A stretch of 64,000 nucleotides of DNA from Xanthomonas hydrangeae (lineage in GTDB: Bacteria > Pseudomonadota > Gammaproteobacteria > Xanthomonadales > Xanthomonadaceae), in the NCBI GenBank assembly GCA_905142475.1, contig LR990730.1, forward strand, positions 1,116,001 to 1,180,000, in the 5' to 3' direction. Both the position numbers and the translations under genes were made by a program. Positions within the stretch are counted from its first letter, which is position 1. Each line of letters opens with the position of its first letter. This document shows positions 50,031 to 58,385 of this stretch, one piece after another. The notes beneath the pieces are model-generated. The model had not been told where the DNA came from. It was given only the letters and a program-made list of their open reading frames with translations, and did not search any database.

Positions 50031-50246
50031 GTGCGGCGAACATCGCAGTGCGCTTGGCTGGATACCGAGGGCGGCCGGCAATCGGCGTGCGGGGGACCGC
50101 GATTCTGAGGATCGATGTGGCAGACCAGCGGTCGCGCTTTCGAGATGCAGCTGTCTTACGCCCGTCCTGAAGTGAGCACAAGAAGTTCACAGTAGGGTTT
50201 GTTATCGTGCTCGGCTGAAAACGTTTCCAACAGGGATGTGCCGCGC

Positions 50247-51227
50247 GTGTCTCCGAAGTTCCGTGTGCTTGTCCTGGTGGCTTGCGTGTCCGTGCTGGCG
50301 ACCGCCTGTGGCGGCAAGTCGCAGCAGCCTGCAACCGGTGCCGATACCAAGACGACTGAAAAGCAGCTGGATTCCTTGCAAGGCGTCAACGCCAAGCTCG
50401 GCGCCTACATCGACTGCTTCAACCGCGTCAACGCGAAAGTGCACGCCGGCGCCAGGTACTACACCGGCTGGATGCAGGACCCGTTCGCCGGCCCGACCGG
50501 TCGCGAATCCGGCATGACCGGTCCGTACGATCTCGACCACGACGACATGAAGCAGTGCGATGCGCCGGTCAGTGCGGCCGCTGCGGCGAAACCATCGCTG
50601 TCTGCATTGGACAAGGCAGCACGCGACTATCGCGCGGCATTGAAGGCGCTGCAGCCGATCAGTCACACGGTGGCCGAGTACTACACGCGGCAGGACTACG
50701 AAGACGACCAGTTCGCCAAGGGCAAACAGCTGCATCCGGAGTTGATGGATGCGCTGGCGACCTACGCCGATGCCAGTACCACCTTCAGCGCCGAACTGGA
50801 CCTGCAAAACGACGCGGCGCAACGCGAAAAACTCAAGATCCTGGAGCGGGGCGAGGGCCGCACGCGCGAGTACTACCGGCTGGCGATGATGCTCGACGCC
50901 AAGAAGATCGCCGATGCGCTGGAAGAGGATCAGGTCGACGTGCCACGTGTCACCGCGCTGCTGGACGGCTTCAACCGTCTCTCCGATGAGGCGCATGCCA
51001 AGGTGGCCGATCAGGAGCCAGGCAGGCTGGCCTGGAACAGTTTCGAAACCGCTGCAGAAACCTTCCGCAGACAAGCCAAGGCGCGGATGAAACGCGCGGT
51101 CGAAAAAACGCCCTATAGCAAGCTGGAACAGGGCTGGCTGAATAGCCCCACGCTGGCGCCCGAAGGCTCGTCGCGCAAGTTGCTCAACACTTACAACGCA
51201 CTGGTGTCCGAAAGCAATCGTGAGTAA
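50247..51227 (+). CDS. DUF3829-type lipoprotein (1)
   Basis: 326 residues. Lipoprotein signal VLVLVACVSVLATAC with lipobox ATAC. The mature part is mostly helical and carries YIDCFNRVNAKVHAGARYYT, GWMQDPFAGPTGRESGM and LERGEGRTREYYRLAMML. The start is GTG 50247 with AGGGA about ten bases before. Paralogue of the next gene; the two were probably produced by tandem duplication. Function unknown. Confidence 0.82.
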   Translation: MSPKFRVLVLVACVSVLATACGGKSQQPATGADTKTTEKQLDSLQGVNAKLGAYIDCFNRVNAKVHAGARYYTGWMQDPFAGPTGRESGMTGPYDLDHDDMKQCDAPVSAAAAAKPSLSALDKAARDYRAALKALQPISHTVAEYYTRQDYEDDQFAKGKQLHPELMDALATYADASTTFSAELDLQNDAAQREKLKILERGEGRTREYYRLAMMLDAKKIADALEEDQVDVPRVTALLDGFNRLSDEAHAKVADQEPGRLAWNSFETAAETFRRQAKARMKRAVEKTPYSKLEQGWLNSPTLAPEGSSRKLLNTYNALVSESNRE

Positions 51228-51336
51228 GCACTGCTGTCCTTAGCCATCGTTCGTGTGCCGGGCGATCGGCTGCGCCAGATGTCATTCGGCCGCATGCTGC
51301 GGCGCCACCTTCTTCAACCCATCAATGGAACGCAAG

Positions 51337-52278
51337 ATGACCCATCAACTTCGTTATGCGCCGCTCACTGCGGCGATGGCTTTCGCTGCGCTGCTTGCCG
51401 GCTGCCAGAAAAACGCACCCGCCGCCGCGGTGGAAGGCGCCGACAAGATCAATGCCTACATCACCTGCTTCAACGGCGTCGAGCAGCCGATCCATGAGAG
51501 CTATCAGCAATACATCGGCTGGATGCAGGACCCCGAGGCTGGTCCGACCGGCAAGGAAAGCGGTATCCATGCACCGGGCACGGTGCTCTCGCATCACGTG
51601 GACGAATGTGGCGCGCCGATGACTGCGGCATTGGCGCAAGCGCCGGCCAACCCCGAGCTCGACCCGGTGGCCAAGACCTATCAAGACCGTTTCACCACGC
51701 TCAACGAACGTATCGGGGAAGCGGTGCGCTACTACGACCGCGAGGATTATCTGCGCGACGACGGCAAGGGCATGAAGGCGCTGCACGCGCCGCTGATGCA
51801 GGCCTATCACGCATTCTTCGAAGCCGGCGAAGCCATGAATACCGCGCTCGAGCACAATGAAGATACACGTCGGCAGGCGCAGATCGATGCGATCGAAAAG
51901 GAAGAAGGCCGCAGTGCTTCCTGGTATCACCTGAAGATCATCGGTGAAGGCAAGCAGCTGGTGCAGGTCCTCGATAACGACACGCCGGACCTTGCCGCAG
52001 CGCAGTCCCAGCTCGCGCGCTACCAAGGCATTCTGGAAGAGGCGCAGAAGGCCAAGATCGGCCAGGGCGATGCGATGTGGGGCCACATGGAACGCTCCGC
52101 CGACAAGCTGGCGCGCGAGTCGGGGCGACTGGTCGAGCGTATCCGCACCAAGACACCATTGAACAAGAGCGAGCAGATGCTGCTGGAAAGCGGCTCGATG
52201 CCACCGGGTGGCACACGCCAGGCAGTGCTGGCCAGCTACAACGATCTGATCGACATGAGCAACCGCATGTCGCATTGA
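51337..52278 (+). CDS. DUF3829-type lipoprotein (2)
   Basis: 313 residues. Lipobox LLAGC after a short signal (MTHQLRYAPLTAAMAFAALL). Shares with lipoprotein (1) the motifs YITCFNGVEQ, YIGWMQDPEAGPTGKESGI, a Cys near residue 90, EKEEGRSASWYHLKIIGEG and the C-terminal LASYNDLIDMSNR. ATG at 51337; ATG 51325 is also possible. Separated from its paralogue by 109 bases. Function unknown. Confidence 0.82.
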   Translation: MTHQLRYAPLTAAMAFAALLAGCQKNAPAAAVEGADKINAYITCFNGVEQPIHESYQQYIGWMQDPEAGPTGKESGIHAPGTVLSHHVDECGAPMTAALAQAPANPELDPVAKTYQDRFTTLNERIGEAVRYYDREDYLRDDGKGMKALHAPLMQAYHAFFEAGEAMNTALEHNEDTRRQAQIDAIEKEEGRSASWYHLKIIGEGKQLVQVLDNDTPDLAAAQSQLARYQGILEEAQKAKIGQGDAMWGHMERSADKLARESGRLVERIRTKTPLNKSEQMLLESGSMPPGGTRQAVLASYNDLIDMSNRMSH

Positions 52279-52405
52279 TGCTGTGCACGCGTCTCTGTCG
52301 CATTGTGGAAGCGCATCGAACAGGTGATTGTGCAAGTTCCGAAGGCACCGCTATTTCGAGTGGTAGCTGAATCCAGATGGAGTCAAAAGCTCACTGATCG
52401 AAGGC

Positions 52406-52508
52406 GCGGTGCCCTCACCGCTCGCGGGACACGCCGTGAATCCGTCCGTGGAGGCTCGGTGGCGGCATCCATGCCGCCACACGGTCCCGCAATCGGTGAG
52501 GACACCGC
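52406..52508. repeat. Long-hairpin repeat, copy R6 (variant A)
   Basis: Arms 52406-52430 and 52484-52508 (GCGGTGCCCTCACCGCTC... and ...ATCGGTGAGGACACCGC), inner hairpin GTGGCGGCAT / ATGCCGCCAC. Lies 128 bases beyond lipoprotein (2). Confidence 0.87.
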
Positions 52509-52646
52509 ACCAGAAAGATGGTCGGTGACTGGATGAAAACCAGCCTGTTGATCGCGTTGTGCTGGAAAGGTGGCAGGATGCGCCGTTATCAGAAAACGTA
52601 CGCCATGCATTGCTCGGACCACACACACCGACCATCTCGACGGGTC

Positions 52647-52737
52647 CTTGCCCGCTCACCGTCGCGGGACCTTACGCGGCATGGATGCCGCTACACGGAC
52701 GTACTTGCGGCGTGTCCCGCGCCGGTGAGCGGGCAAG
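52647..52737. repeat. Long-hairpin repeat, copy R7 (variant B, inverted, deleted)
   Basis: Outer arms 52647-52670 and 52714-52737 pair with one mismatch. The inner hairpin has lost nine bases (GTAAGAGCC) relative to R2, removing one arm. Flank GGCCCTGCAACCAAGCCGCA is shared with R3 and R4. No gene is seen in 52279-52821. Confidence 0.87.
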
Positions 52738-52821
52738 GGCCCTGCAACCAAGCCGCAGATCAGCCGCTCCACACCTGATCCACCCGCACTGCCCAACCAC
52801 TCCAAACCACTCCAAGACAAT

Positions 52822-53694
52822 TTAGCCGTTGGAGAGTTCCGGCAGTGGCTCTGCACATTGCCGGCAATAACGCGCATCCGGCGCATGGCCTTCCAGCCCG
52901 CAACGCGGGCAATTGCGGACATCGCGCTTGCCGGCGTGGCCGCCTTCGCGCAGCGTGCTGGCCAGTTCGGCGGTGTAGATGCCGGTGGGCACGGCGATGA
53001 TGCTGTAGCCGATCAGGATCAGGGCCGAAGTAACGAAGCGGCCCAGCGTGGTCTGCGGCACCAGGTCGCCGAAGCCCACCGTGGCCATGGTCACGATGGC
53101 CCAGTACATGCTGGTCGGGATGCTGGTGAACCCGTGTTGCGGGCCTTCGATGACATACATGGTGGCACCGGCGATCACGGTGATGGTGAGCACGCTGAAC
53201 AGGAACACCAGCACCTTGCGCCGGCTGCGCCACAGCGCGTCCACCAGCTGCCCGCTTTCCTCGATATAGCGGGTGAGCTTGAGGATGCGAAACAGGCGCA
53301 GGATGCGCAGCACGCGCACCACCAGCAGCGTCTGCGCACCGGGGACGAAGAACGACAGATAGCTGGGCAGGATCGACAGCAGATCGATCACGCCCCAGAT
53401 GCTGAGTGCGTAATGCAGCGGGCGCCGCACCACCGCCAGACGCAACGCGTACTCGACGGTGAACAGCACCGTGAACGCCCATTCCAGCGGCACCAGCCAG
53501 TGCGCCGAATGCGAATGGATGCGCGGCACGCTGTCGATCATGATCACCACCACGCTGGTGAGGATCGCCACCACCAGCATCAGATCGAAATTACGCGACG
53601 GGCGGGTGTCGTGCCGGTAGATGATGTCGAACCATTGCCGGCGCCAGCCGTGGTCGGTGGCGGGGGTGAGCTGGGGATCGGAGAAAGGGCGCAT
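52822..53694 (-). CDS. Voltage-gated-type potassium channel with C-terminal zinc ribbon
   Basis: 290 residues. Six membrane helices with a voltage-sensor-like S4 (VVRVLRILRLFRILKLTRY) and a K+ selectivity filter TVGFGD at about residues 203-208. The cytoplasmic tail ends in a four-cysteine zinc-ribbon, CPRCGLEGHAPDARYCRQC, unusual for these channels. ATG at 53694; the frame open further upstream is a shadow of argD. Divergent from argD with 72 bases between. Confidence 0.9.
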   Translation of the reverse strand: MRPFSDPQLTPATDHGWRRQWFDIIYRHDTRPSRNFDLMLVVAILTSVVVIMIDSVPRIHSHSAHWLVPLEWAFTVLFTVEYALRLAVVRRPLHYALSIWGVIDLLSILPSYLSFFVPGAQTLLVVRVLRILRLFRILKLTRYIEESGQLVDALWRSRRKVLVFLFSVLTITVIAGATMYVIEGPQHGFTSIPTSMYWAIVTMATVGFGDLVPQTTLGRFVTSALILIGYSIIAVPTGIYTAELASTLREGGHAGKRDVRNCPRCGLEGHAPDARYCRQCAEPLPELSNG

Positions 53695-53766
53695 CCGCGC
53701 ATTGTGCCGCAGGCCGGCGAATGCGCGAGAATGCGCGTTCTCCCTCCGCTTCCGCGACCCACCATC

Positions 53767-54993
53767 ATGAGCACCGCTGCCGATTCGCCCCTGTCCCTCG
53801 CGCATTACTACCTGCCGGTCTACCGCCCGCGCCAGGTGGTGCTGGAGCGTGGGCAGGGCAGTCGCGTGTGGGACGACCAGGGCCGCGAGTATGTGGATCT
53901 GTCCGCCGGCATCGCGGTCAGCGGACTGGGCCACAACGATGCGGATCTGATGGCCGCGCTCACCGAACAGGCCGGCAAGCTGTGGCACACCAGCAACGTG
54001 TTCTTCAGCGCACCGCCGCTGAAGCTGGCCGAGGAACTGGTCACCGCTTCGCGTTTCGCGCAGAAGGTTTTTCTCTGCAACTCGGGCACCGAGGCCAACG
54101 AGGCGGCGATCAAGCTGGTGCGCAAGTGGGCCAGCAATCTGGGCCGCCCGGCCGACAAGCGCGTCATCGTGACCTTCCGCGGCAGTTTCCATGGGCGCAC
54201 CCTGGCCTCGGTCACTGCGACCGCACAGCCCAAGTATCAGGAAGGCTACGAGCCGCTGCCCGGCGGCTTTCGCTATGTGGATTTCAACGATGTGGCGGCA
54301 CTGGAAACGGCCATGGCGGCCGGCGATGTCGCTGCGGTGATGCTGGAGCCGATTCAGGGCGAGGGCGGAGTGATGCCGGCCGCGCCGGGCTTTCTGAGCC
54401 GCGTGCGCGCGCTGTGCGATCAGCACGATGCGCTGCTGGTACTGGACGAGATCCAGTGCGGCATGGGCCGCACCGGCACGCTGTTTGCGCACTGGCAGGA
54501 GCAGGTGACGCCGGACATCGTGACGCTGGCCAAGGCGCTGGGTGGCGGCTTCCCGATCGGCGCGATGCTGGCCGGCCCCAAGGTGGCCGAGGCCATGCAG
54601 TTCGGCGCGCACGGCACCACCTTCGGCGGCAATCCGTTGGCCGCAGCGGTGGCGCGCGTGGCGCTGCGCAAGCTGGCCTCGCCGCAGATCGCCGAGAACG
54701 TAGAGCGTCAGTCGGCCGCGTTGCGCGCCGGTCTGGACGCGCTCAACGACGAGTTTGGCGTGTTTGCGCAAATCCGCGGGCGCGGCTTGATGCTGGGCGC
54801 AGTGCTGGCGCCGGCGCATGCCGGGCAGGCCGGGGCGATCCTGGATTTTGCAGCCAAGCATGGTTTGCTGTTGTTGCAGGCGGGGCCGGATGTCTTGCGT
54901 TTTGTGCCGGCGCTCAATCTGACCGATGCCGAGCTGGCTGATGGGTTGGAACGTTTGCGCCTTGCGATTGCCGAGTACGTAGCGCCGCAGTGA
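53767..54993 (+). CDS. argD: Acetylornithine aminotransferase
   Basis: 408 residues. Class III PLP aminotransferase of arginine synthesis. FLCNSGTEANEAAIKLVRKW, EPIQGEGGVMPA, LLVLDEIQCGMGRTG and the PLP lysine in TLAKALGGGFPIGAML are all present, with GTHGTTFGGNP-like HGTTFGGNPLA. ATG at 53767. It may also serve as succinyldiaminopimelate aminotransferase as in enteric bacteria. Stand-alone gene. Confidence 0.93.
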   Translation: MSTAADSPLSLAHYYLPVYRPRQVVLERGQGSRVWDDQGREYVDLSAGIAVSGLGHNDADLMAALTEQAGKLWHTSNVFFSAPPLKLAEELVTASRFAQKVFLCNSGTEANEAAIKLVRKWASNLGRPADKRVIVTFRGSFHGRTLASVTATAQPKYQEGYEPLPGGFRYVDFNDVAALETAMAAGDVAAVMLEPIQGEGGVMPAAPGFLSRVRALCDQHDALLVLDEIQCGMGRTGTLFAHWQEQVTPDIVTLAKALGGGFPIGAMLAGPKVAEAMQFGAHGTTFGGNPLAAAVARVALRKLASPQIAENVERQSAALRAGLDALNDEFGVFAQIRGRGLMLGAVLAPAHAGQAGAILDFAAKHGLLLLQAGPDVLRFVPALNLTDAELADGLERLRLAIAEYVAPQ

Positions 54994-55012
54994 TGCAGAG
55001 CTGCGCTTTCCG

Positions 55013-55049
55013 CGCCATCGTGGCCGGCACCGCGCCGGCCACGATGGCG
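55013..55049. terminator. Perfect 15-bp hairpin between convergent genes
   Basis: CGCCATCGTGGCCGG / CCGGCCACGATGGCG with 7-base loop and no T run, between the argD and HAD stops. A half-copy of the GGGATTC-type repeat follows at 55066-55096. Confidence 0.6.
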
Positions 55050-55101
55050 GAGGAAGATCCGCCGGCGATTCCCGATTTCCCAATCTCGAATCCCGGCTCT
55101 C

Positions 55102-55719
55102 CTACGCCACCCCATACCGCTTCAACACCCGCCGCAAGGCGCGGCCATCGCGCACCGTATCCGCGTGCAGACCTGCTGCACGCGCGCCACGCACGTTGAC
55201 GAACAGGTCGTCGACAAACAAGGTGCGCGCGGCAGTGGCGCCCAGCTGTGCAAGTGCGCGCTGATACGCCTGCACATCGGGCTTGCGGGCGCCGAGTGCG
55301 CCGCTGCACAGCACGCGGCCCTGCAATAACGGAAACAGCGCAGGCACGATCCGCGCGATTGCCTCCACCATCAACGACCCATTGTTGGTGAGTACCGCCA
55401 CGGCCGTCGTCGCCGATACCGCCAGCACCTGTGCCACCACCGAGGGGTCCGCGCGGCACGCCGCCACGCGTGCGTCGATCCAGGTGGCACGATCGATCAC
55501 GCCGCCCAGCCCTTCGCTCAACTGCGCCAGGTAGTCCTGCGTGTCGATAAGCCCGGCATCGTAGGCACGTTCCAGACCTTGCTCGAACAACACCTGCTGC
55601 ACCCGTTGCGGCGTGCAGGCAGCTGCTGCAGCAAGTGCAGCCACGCGGCGTGGCCGTGAGTAGCTGGCCAATACGCCATCGAAATCGAGCAGTAACAGGC
55701 AGGGTGCTGCAAGCGGCAT
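55102..55719 (-). CDS. HAD family hydrolase
   Basis: 205 residues. HAD phosphatase motifs: I LLLLDFDGVLASY (DxD replaced by DFDG, the nucleophile Asp plus Asp two later), II LTNNGS, III LGARKPDVQAYQRAL and IV TLFVDDLFVNVRGA. Substrate unknown; the group includes sugar-phosphate and phosphoglycolate-type phosphatases. ATG at 55719. Confidence 0.88.
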   Translation of the reverse strand: MPLAAPCLLLLDFDGVLASYSRPRRVAALAAAAACTPQRVQQVLFEQGLERAYDAGLIDTQDYLAQLSEGLGGVIDRATWIDARVAACRADPSVVAQVLAVSATTAVAVLTNNGSLMVEAIARIVPALFPLLQGRVLCSGALGARKPDVQAYQRALAQLGATAARTLFVDDLFVNVRGARAAGLHADTVRDGRALRRVLKRYGVA

Positions 55720-56003
55720 GCGCGGACTCGTGATGCGGCTGCGCAGCGTTGTCGATCTGCGACCTCATGGCAAGCATGCGAGAGCTGGTATGACCGGATG
55801 CATGCAGGTGGGTGGGGACATTACGTATTCAGATCGTTGAATTCGGCAGCAACCTACCCACCCGCGCCGGCCCTACCCTCCGCGCGGAGCTTGCGGCGGA
55901 ACTGCGCTGGTTATGGTCGATGCATGCCGCAATTGCGGTGTCAGCCGGTCTGGGGGAGCGGCCCGGTCACTCAGCACGCCACACGCATCCAGGGGTCGAT
56001 TGC

Positions 56004-58298
56004 ATGCCTAAGCGCTTCAAAACCGATCAGCTGGCGGTCTCGGTCGCCGCCATTCTCACCACCGCCACGCGTCGCCGCACGCTTGCCTCGATGACCTTGT
56101 TGCTGGCCGGCGCACACAGCCTGCCCGCACTGGCACAGGAAGCGCGCACGCTGGACGCCGTCAGCGTGGTCGGCACCGGTTCCACACGCACGACCGCGTC
56201 GATCTCGGTGGCCGAAATCCAGGCCCAGGTGCCCGGCGTGGCGCCGCAGCAGTTACTGGCGAGCCTGCCCGGGGTGAATGTGCAGACCACCGATCCGTTC
56301 GGGCTGTACGAGTTCGGCGACTCGATGACCATCCGCGGCTTCTCTGCCAACCAGATCGGCGTGACCCTGGACGGCATCCCGATCGAAACCTTCGACACCC
56401 GCGAAGGCGGGCCGATCACCCGCTACGTGTCCAGCGAGAACCTGCTCGACGTCACCGTGTCGGCAGGTTCCGGCGATGTCACCCAGCCCTCGTATCACGC
56501 ACTCGGCGGCGCGATCCGCTACACCAGCCTGCCACCGAAGGGGGGCGACAGCTGGAGCGGCAATCTCACCCAGACCATCGGCTCGGACGATCTGGTGCGC
56601 AGCTTCGTGCGCCTGGATACGCCGGATTGGTGGGAAGGCGGCCCCAGCGCGTACCTCTCCGCATCGCGCACGCAGGGCGGGGTGTGGGACATGGAACCGG
56701 CCACGCAAAAGAGCGATCACTTCGAAGCCAAGATCCGCCAGGCCTGGGACGTGGGCAGCCTGACGCTGGGCTGGATCTACAACAACCGCAAGGACTACGA
56801 CGTGCAGTCGTACAACTCCGACGGCTCGGTGTCGTGGGATCTGCACGAACGCATCACCGGCAATCCGGAAGTGGATGCAGAGCACTACAGCGAATGGCAG
56901 AACGGCCGACGCGACTCGCTGCTCAGCCTGCACGGCGATTTTCTGTTCAACGATGCGATCGGCTTCACCTTCACCGGCTACTACGAAAACAAGCATGGTT
57001 ACGGCGTCGGCGGCACCCCGCCAAGCACCGCCACCGGTTTATACAACGATGCCATCGCCGGCACGCCGGGGCGTACCGATATCGCCATCAACGACCCCCA
57101 GATCGTCGATGCCAACGGCAACGTCACCAGCGTCGGTGCGATGACCAGGCGCGAAGAAATCATGGGCGGCGATCGTTATGGTGTGACCACCGCAGTGTCG
57201 TGGGAGACCGAGCACAACAAGCTCGAAGTCGGTGCCTGGTACGAGAATTACGACTTCGATCAGGTGCGCCCGCTGTACAACCTGGACCCTGCCACCGGCG
57301 CCTTGCTCAAGGGCTCGCTGCCGATCGTCATCTACTACGACAACCACTTCTCCACCGAGGTGAAGCAGCTCTACATCAAGGACACGCTGCGCCTGCTCGA
57401 TGACCGGCTCACGATGGAATTCGGCGCCAAGGGCCTGGATGTCAAGCGCGATTACAACGGCATCGCCAATCTGGATGATTTCAATGTCGGTGTGCGCCGC
57501 GATGTCACCATCAAGAACAGCGACTGGTTCCAGCCGCAGGTCGGCGCCAGCTTCCAGCTTGCCGAAGGCGTGCAACTGTTCGCCAACTACGCAGAAAACT
57601 TCAGCTCCGCCCCGCGGCTGGCGTTGACCTCCGGTGCGTTCAATCCGGATATCGCGCCGGAAGAATCCACCAACATCGACATCGGCATCCGCGCCGAATC
57701 CAGCCAGTGGAGCGGCTACATCGCCGCTTACAAGATCGATTACGAAAACCGCATCATCGCGCTGACCGATCCGGATCCATTGGTGGTGGCACCCACCGTC
57801 TACGCCAATGTCGGCGACGTACAGACCTATGGTGCGGAGGTGTCCGGCATGTGGAGGCCGGCGCCGGGCTGGCGGCTGGGCGCCTCGTTGACCTGGAACA
57901 AATCCGAATTCCAGGACAACTATTTCGGCCCGGTCAGCGGCAACCTGGTGCAGGTGGAAGGCAACGAAGTGCCGGATTCGCCCAAGGTGATGTTCAGCGT
58001 CAACGGCGGTTGGGAAGGCGAACATTTCTTCGTCAACCTCGATACCAAGTACACCGGCAAGCGCTACGGCGACACGCTCAATACCGATCAGGTGGATGCC
58101 ACCTTCATCGTCAACGGCAGCGTGGGTTATCAGGGCGAGGATGCAGGGTTTCTTGCCGGTGGGCGACTGCAGTTGTCGGTCTACAACCTGTTCGACAAGG
58201 ACGATGCGATCGGTGCGGCGTTCCCGAACGAAAGTTCCGGCTCGTATCAGTTGATCGCACCACGCCAGCTGTTCGCCAGCCTGGCCTACAAGTTCTGA
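56004..58298 (+). CDS. TonB-dependent outer membrane receptor (3), upstream of the oxidation cluster
   Basis: 764 residues. Signal segment ending SLPALA, TonB-box-like region ARTLDAVSVVGTG, plug (ASLPGVNVQTTD, SMTIRGFSANQIGVTLDGIP) and a barrel ending RQLFASLAYKF. It is shorter than, and not closely related to, receptors (1) and (2). ATG 56004 chosen (MPKRFKTDQ). 87 bases before the oxidase gene, with a weak terminator-like hairpin between. Likely brings in the substrate of the downstream enzymes; inference from position. Confidence 0.9.
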   Translation: MPKRFKTDQLAVSVAAILTTATRRRTLASMTLLLAGAHSLPALAQEARTLDAVSVVGTGSTRTTASISVAEIQAQVPGVAPQQLLASLPGVNVQTTDPFGLYEFGDSMTIRGFSANQIGVTLDGIPIETFDTREGGPITRYVSSENLLDVTVSAGSGDVTQPSYHALGGAIRYTSLPPKGGDSWSGNLTQTIGSDDLVRSFVRLDTPDWWEGGPSAYLSASRTQGGVWDMEPATQKSDHFEAKIRQAWDVGSLTLGWIYNNRKDYDVQSYNSDGSVSWDLHERITGNPEVDAEHYSEWQNGRRDSLLSLHGDFLFNDAIGFTFTGYYENKHGYGVGGTPPSTATGLYNDAIAGTPGRTDIAINDPQIVDANGNVTSVGAMTRREEIMGGDRYGVTTAVSWETEHNKLEVGAWYENYDFDQVRPLYNLDPATGALLKGSLPIVIYYDNHFSTEVKQLYIKDTLRLLDDRLTMEFGAKGLDVKRDYNGIANLDDFNVGVRRDVTIKNSDWFQPQVGASFQLAEGVQLFANYAENFSSAPRLALTSGAFNPDIAPEESTNIDIGIRAESSQWSGYIAAYKIDYENRIIALTDPDPLVVAPTVYANVGDVQTYGAEVSGMWRPAPGWRLGASLTWNKSEFQDNYFGPVSGNLVQVEGNEVPDSPKVMFSVNGGWEGEHFFVNLDTKYTGKRYGDTLNTDQVDATFIVNGSVGYQGEDAGFLAGGRLQLSVYNLFDKDDAIGAAFPNESSGSYQLIAPRQLFASLAYKF

Positions 58299-58307
58299 GC
58301 CAGTGAT

Positions 58308-58342
58308 GCGGCCGGCGTCGCTGCCGGCCGCGCCATTGTTTT
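58308..58342 (+). terminator. Terminator-like hairpin after receptor (3)
   Basis: GCGGCCGGC / GCCGGCCGC followed by GCCATTGTTTTTG. The T run is offset, so it may only attenuate read-through into the oxidase cluster. Confidence 0.5.
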
Positions 58343-58385
58343 TGTCGGTCGTACTTGATCCATGACATGCAAGGACTACGCGTTG

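Noticed and set aside
52822..55083. A 753-codon frame joining the K+ channel to sequence antisense to argD
   Set aside because: Channel homology begins at the ATG at 53694; the rest mirrors argD.
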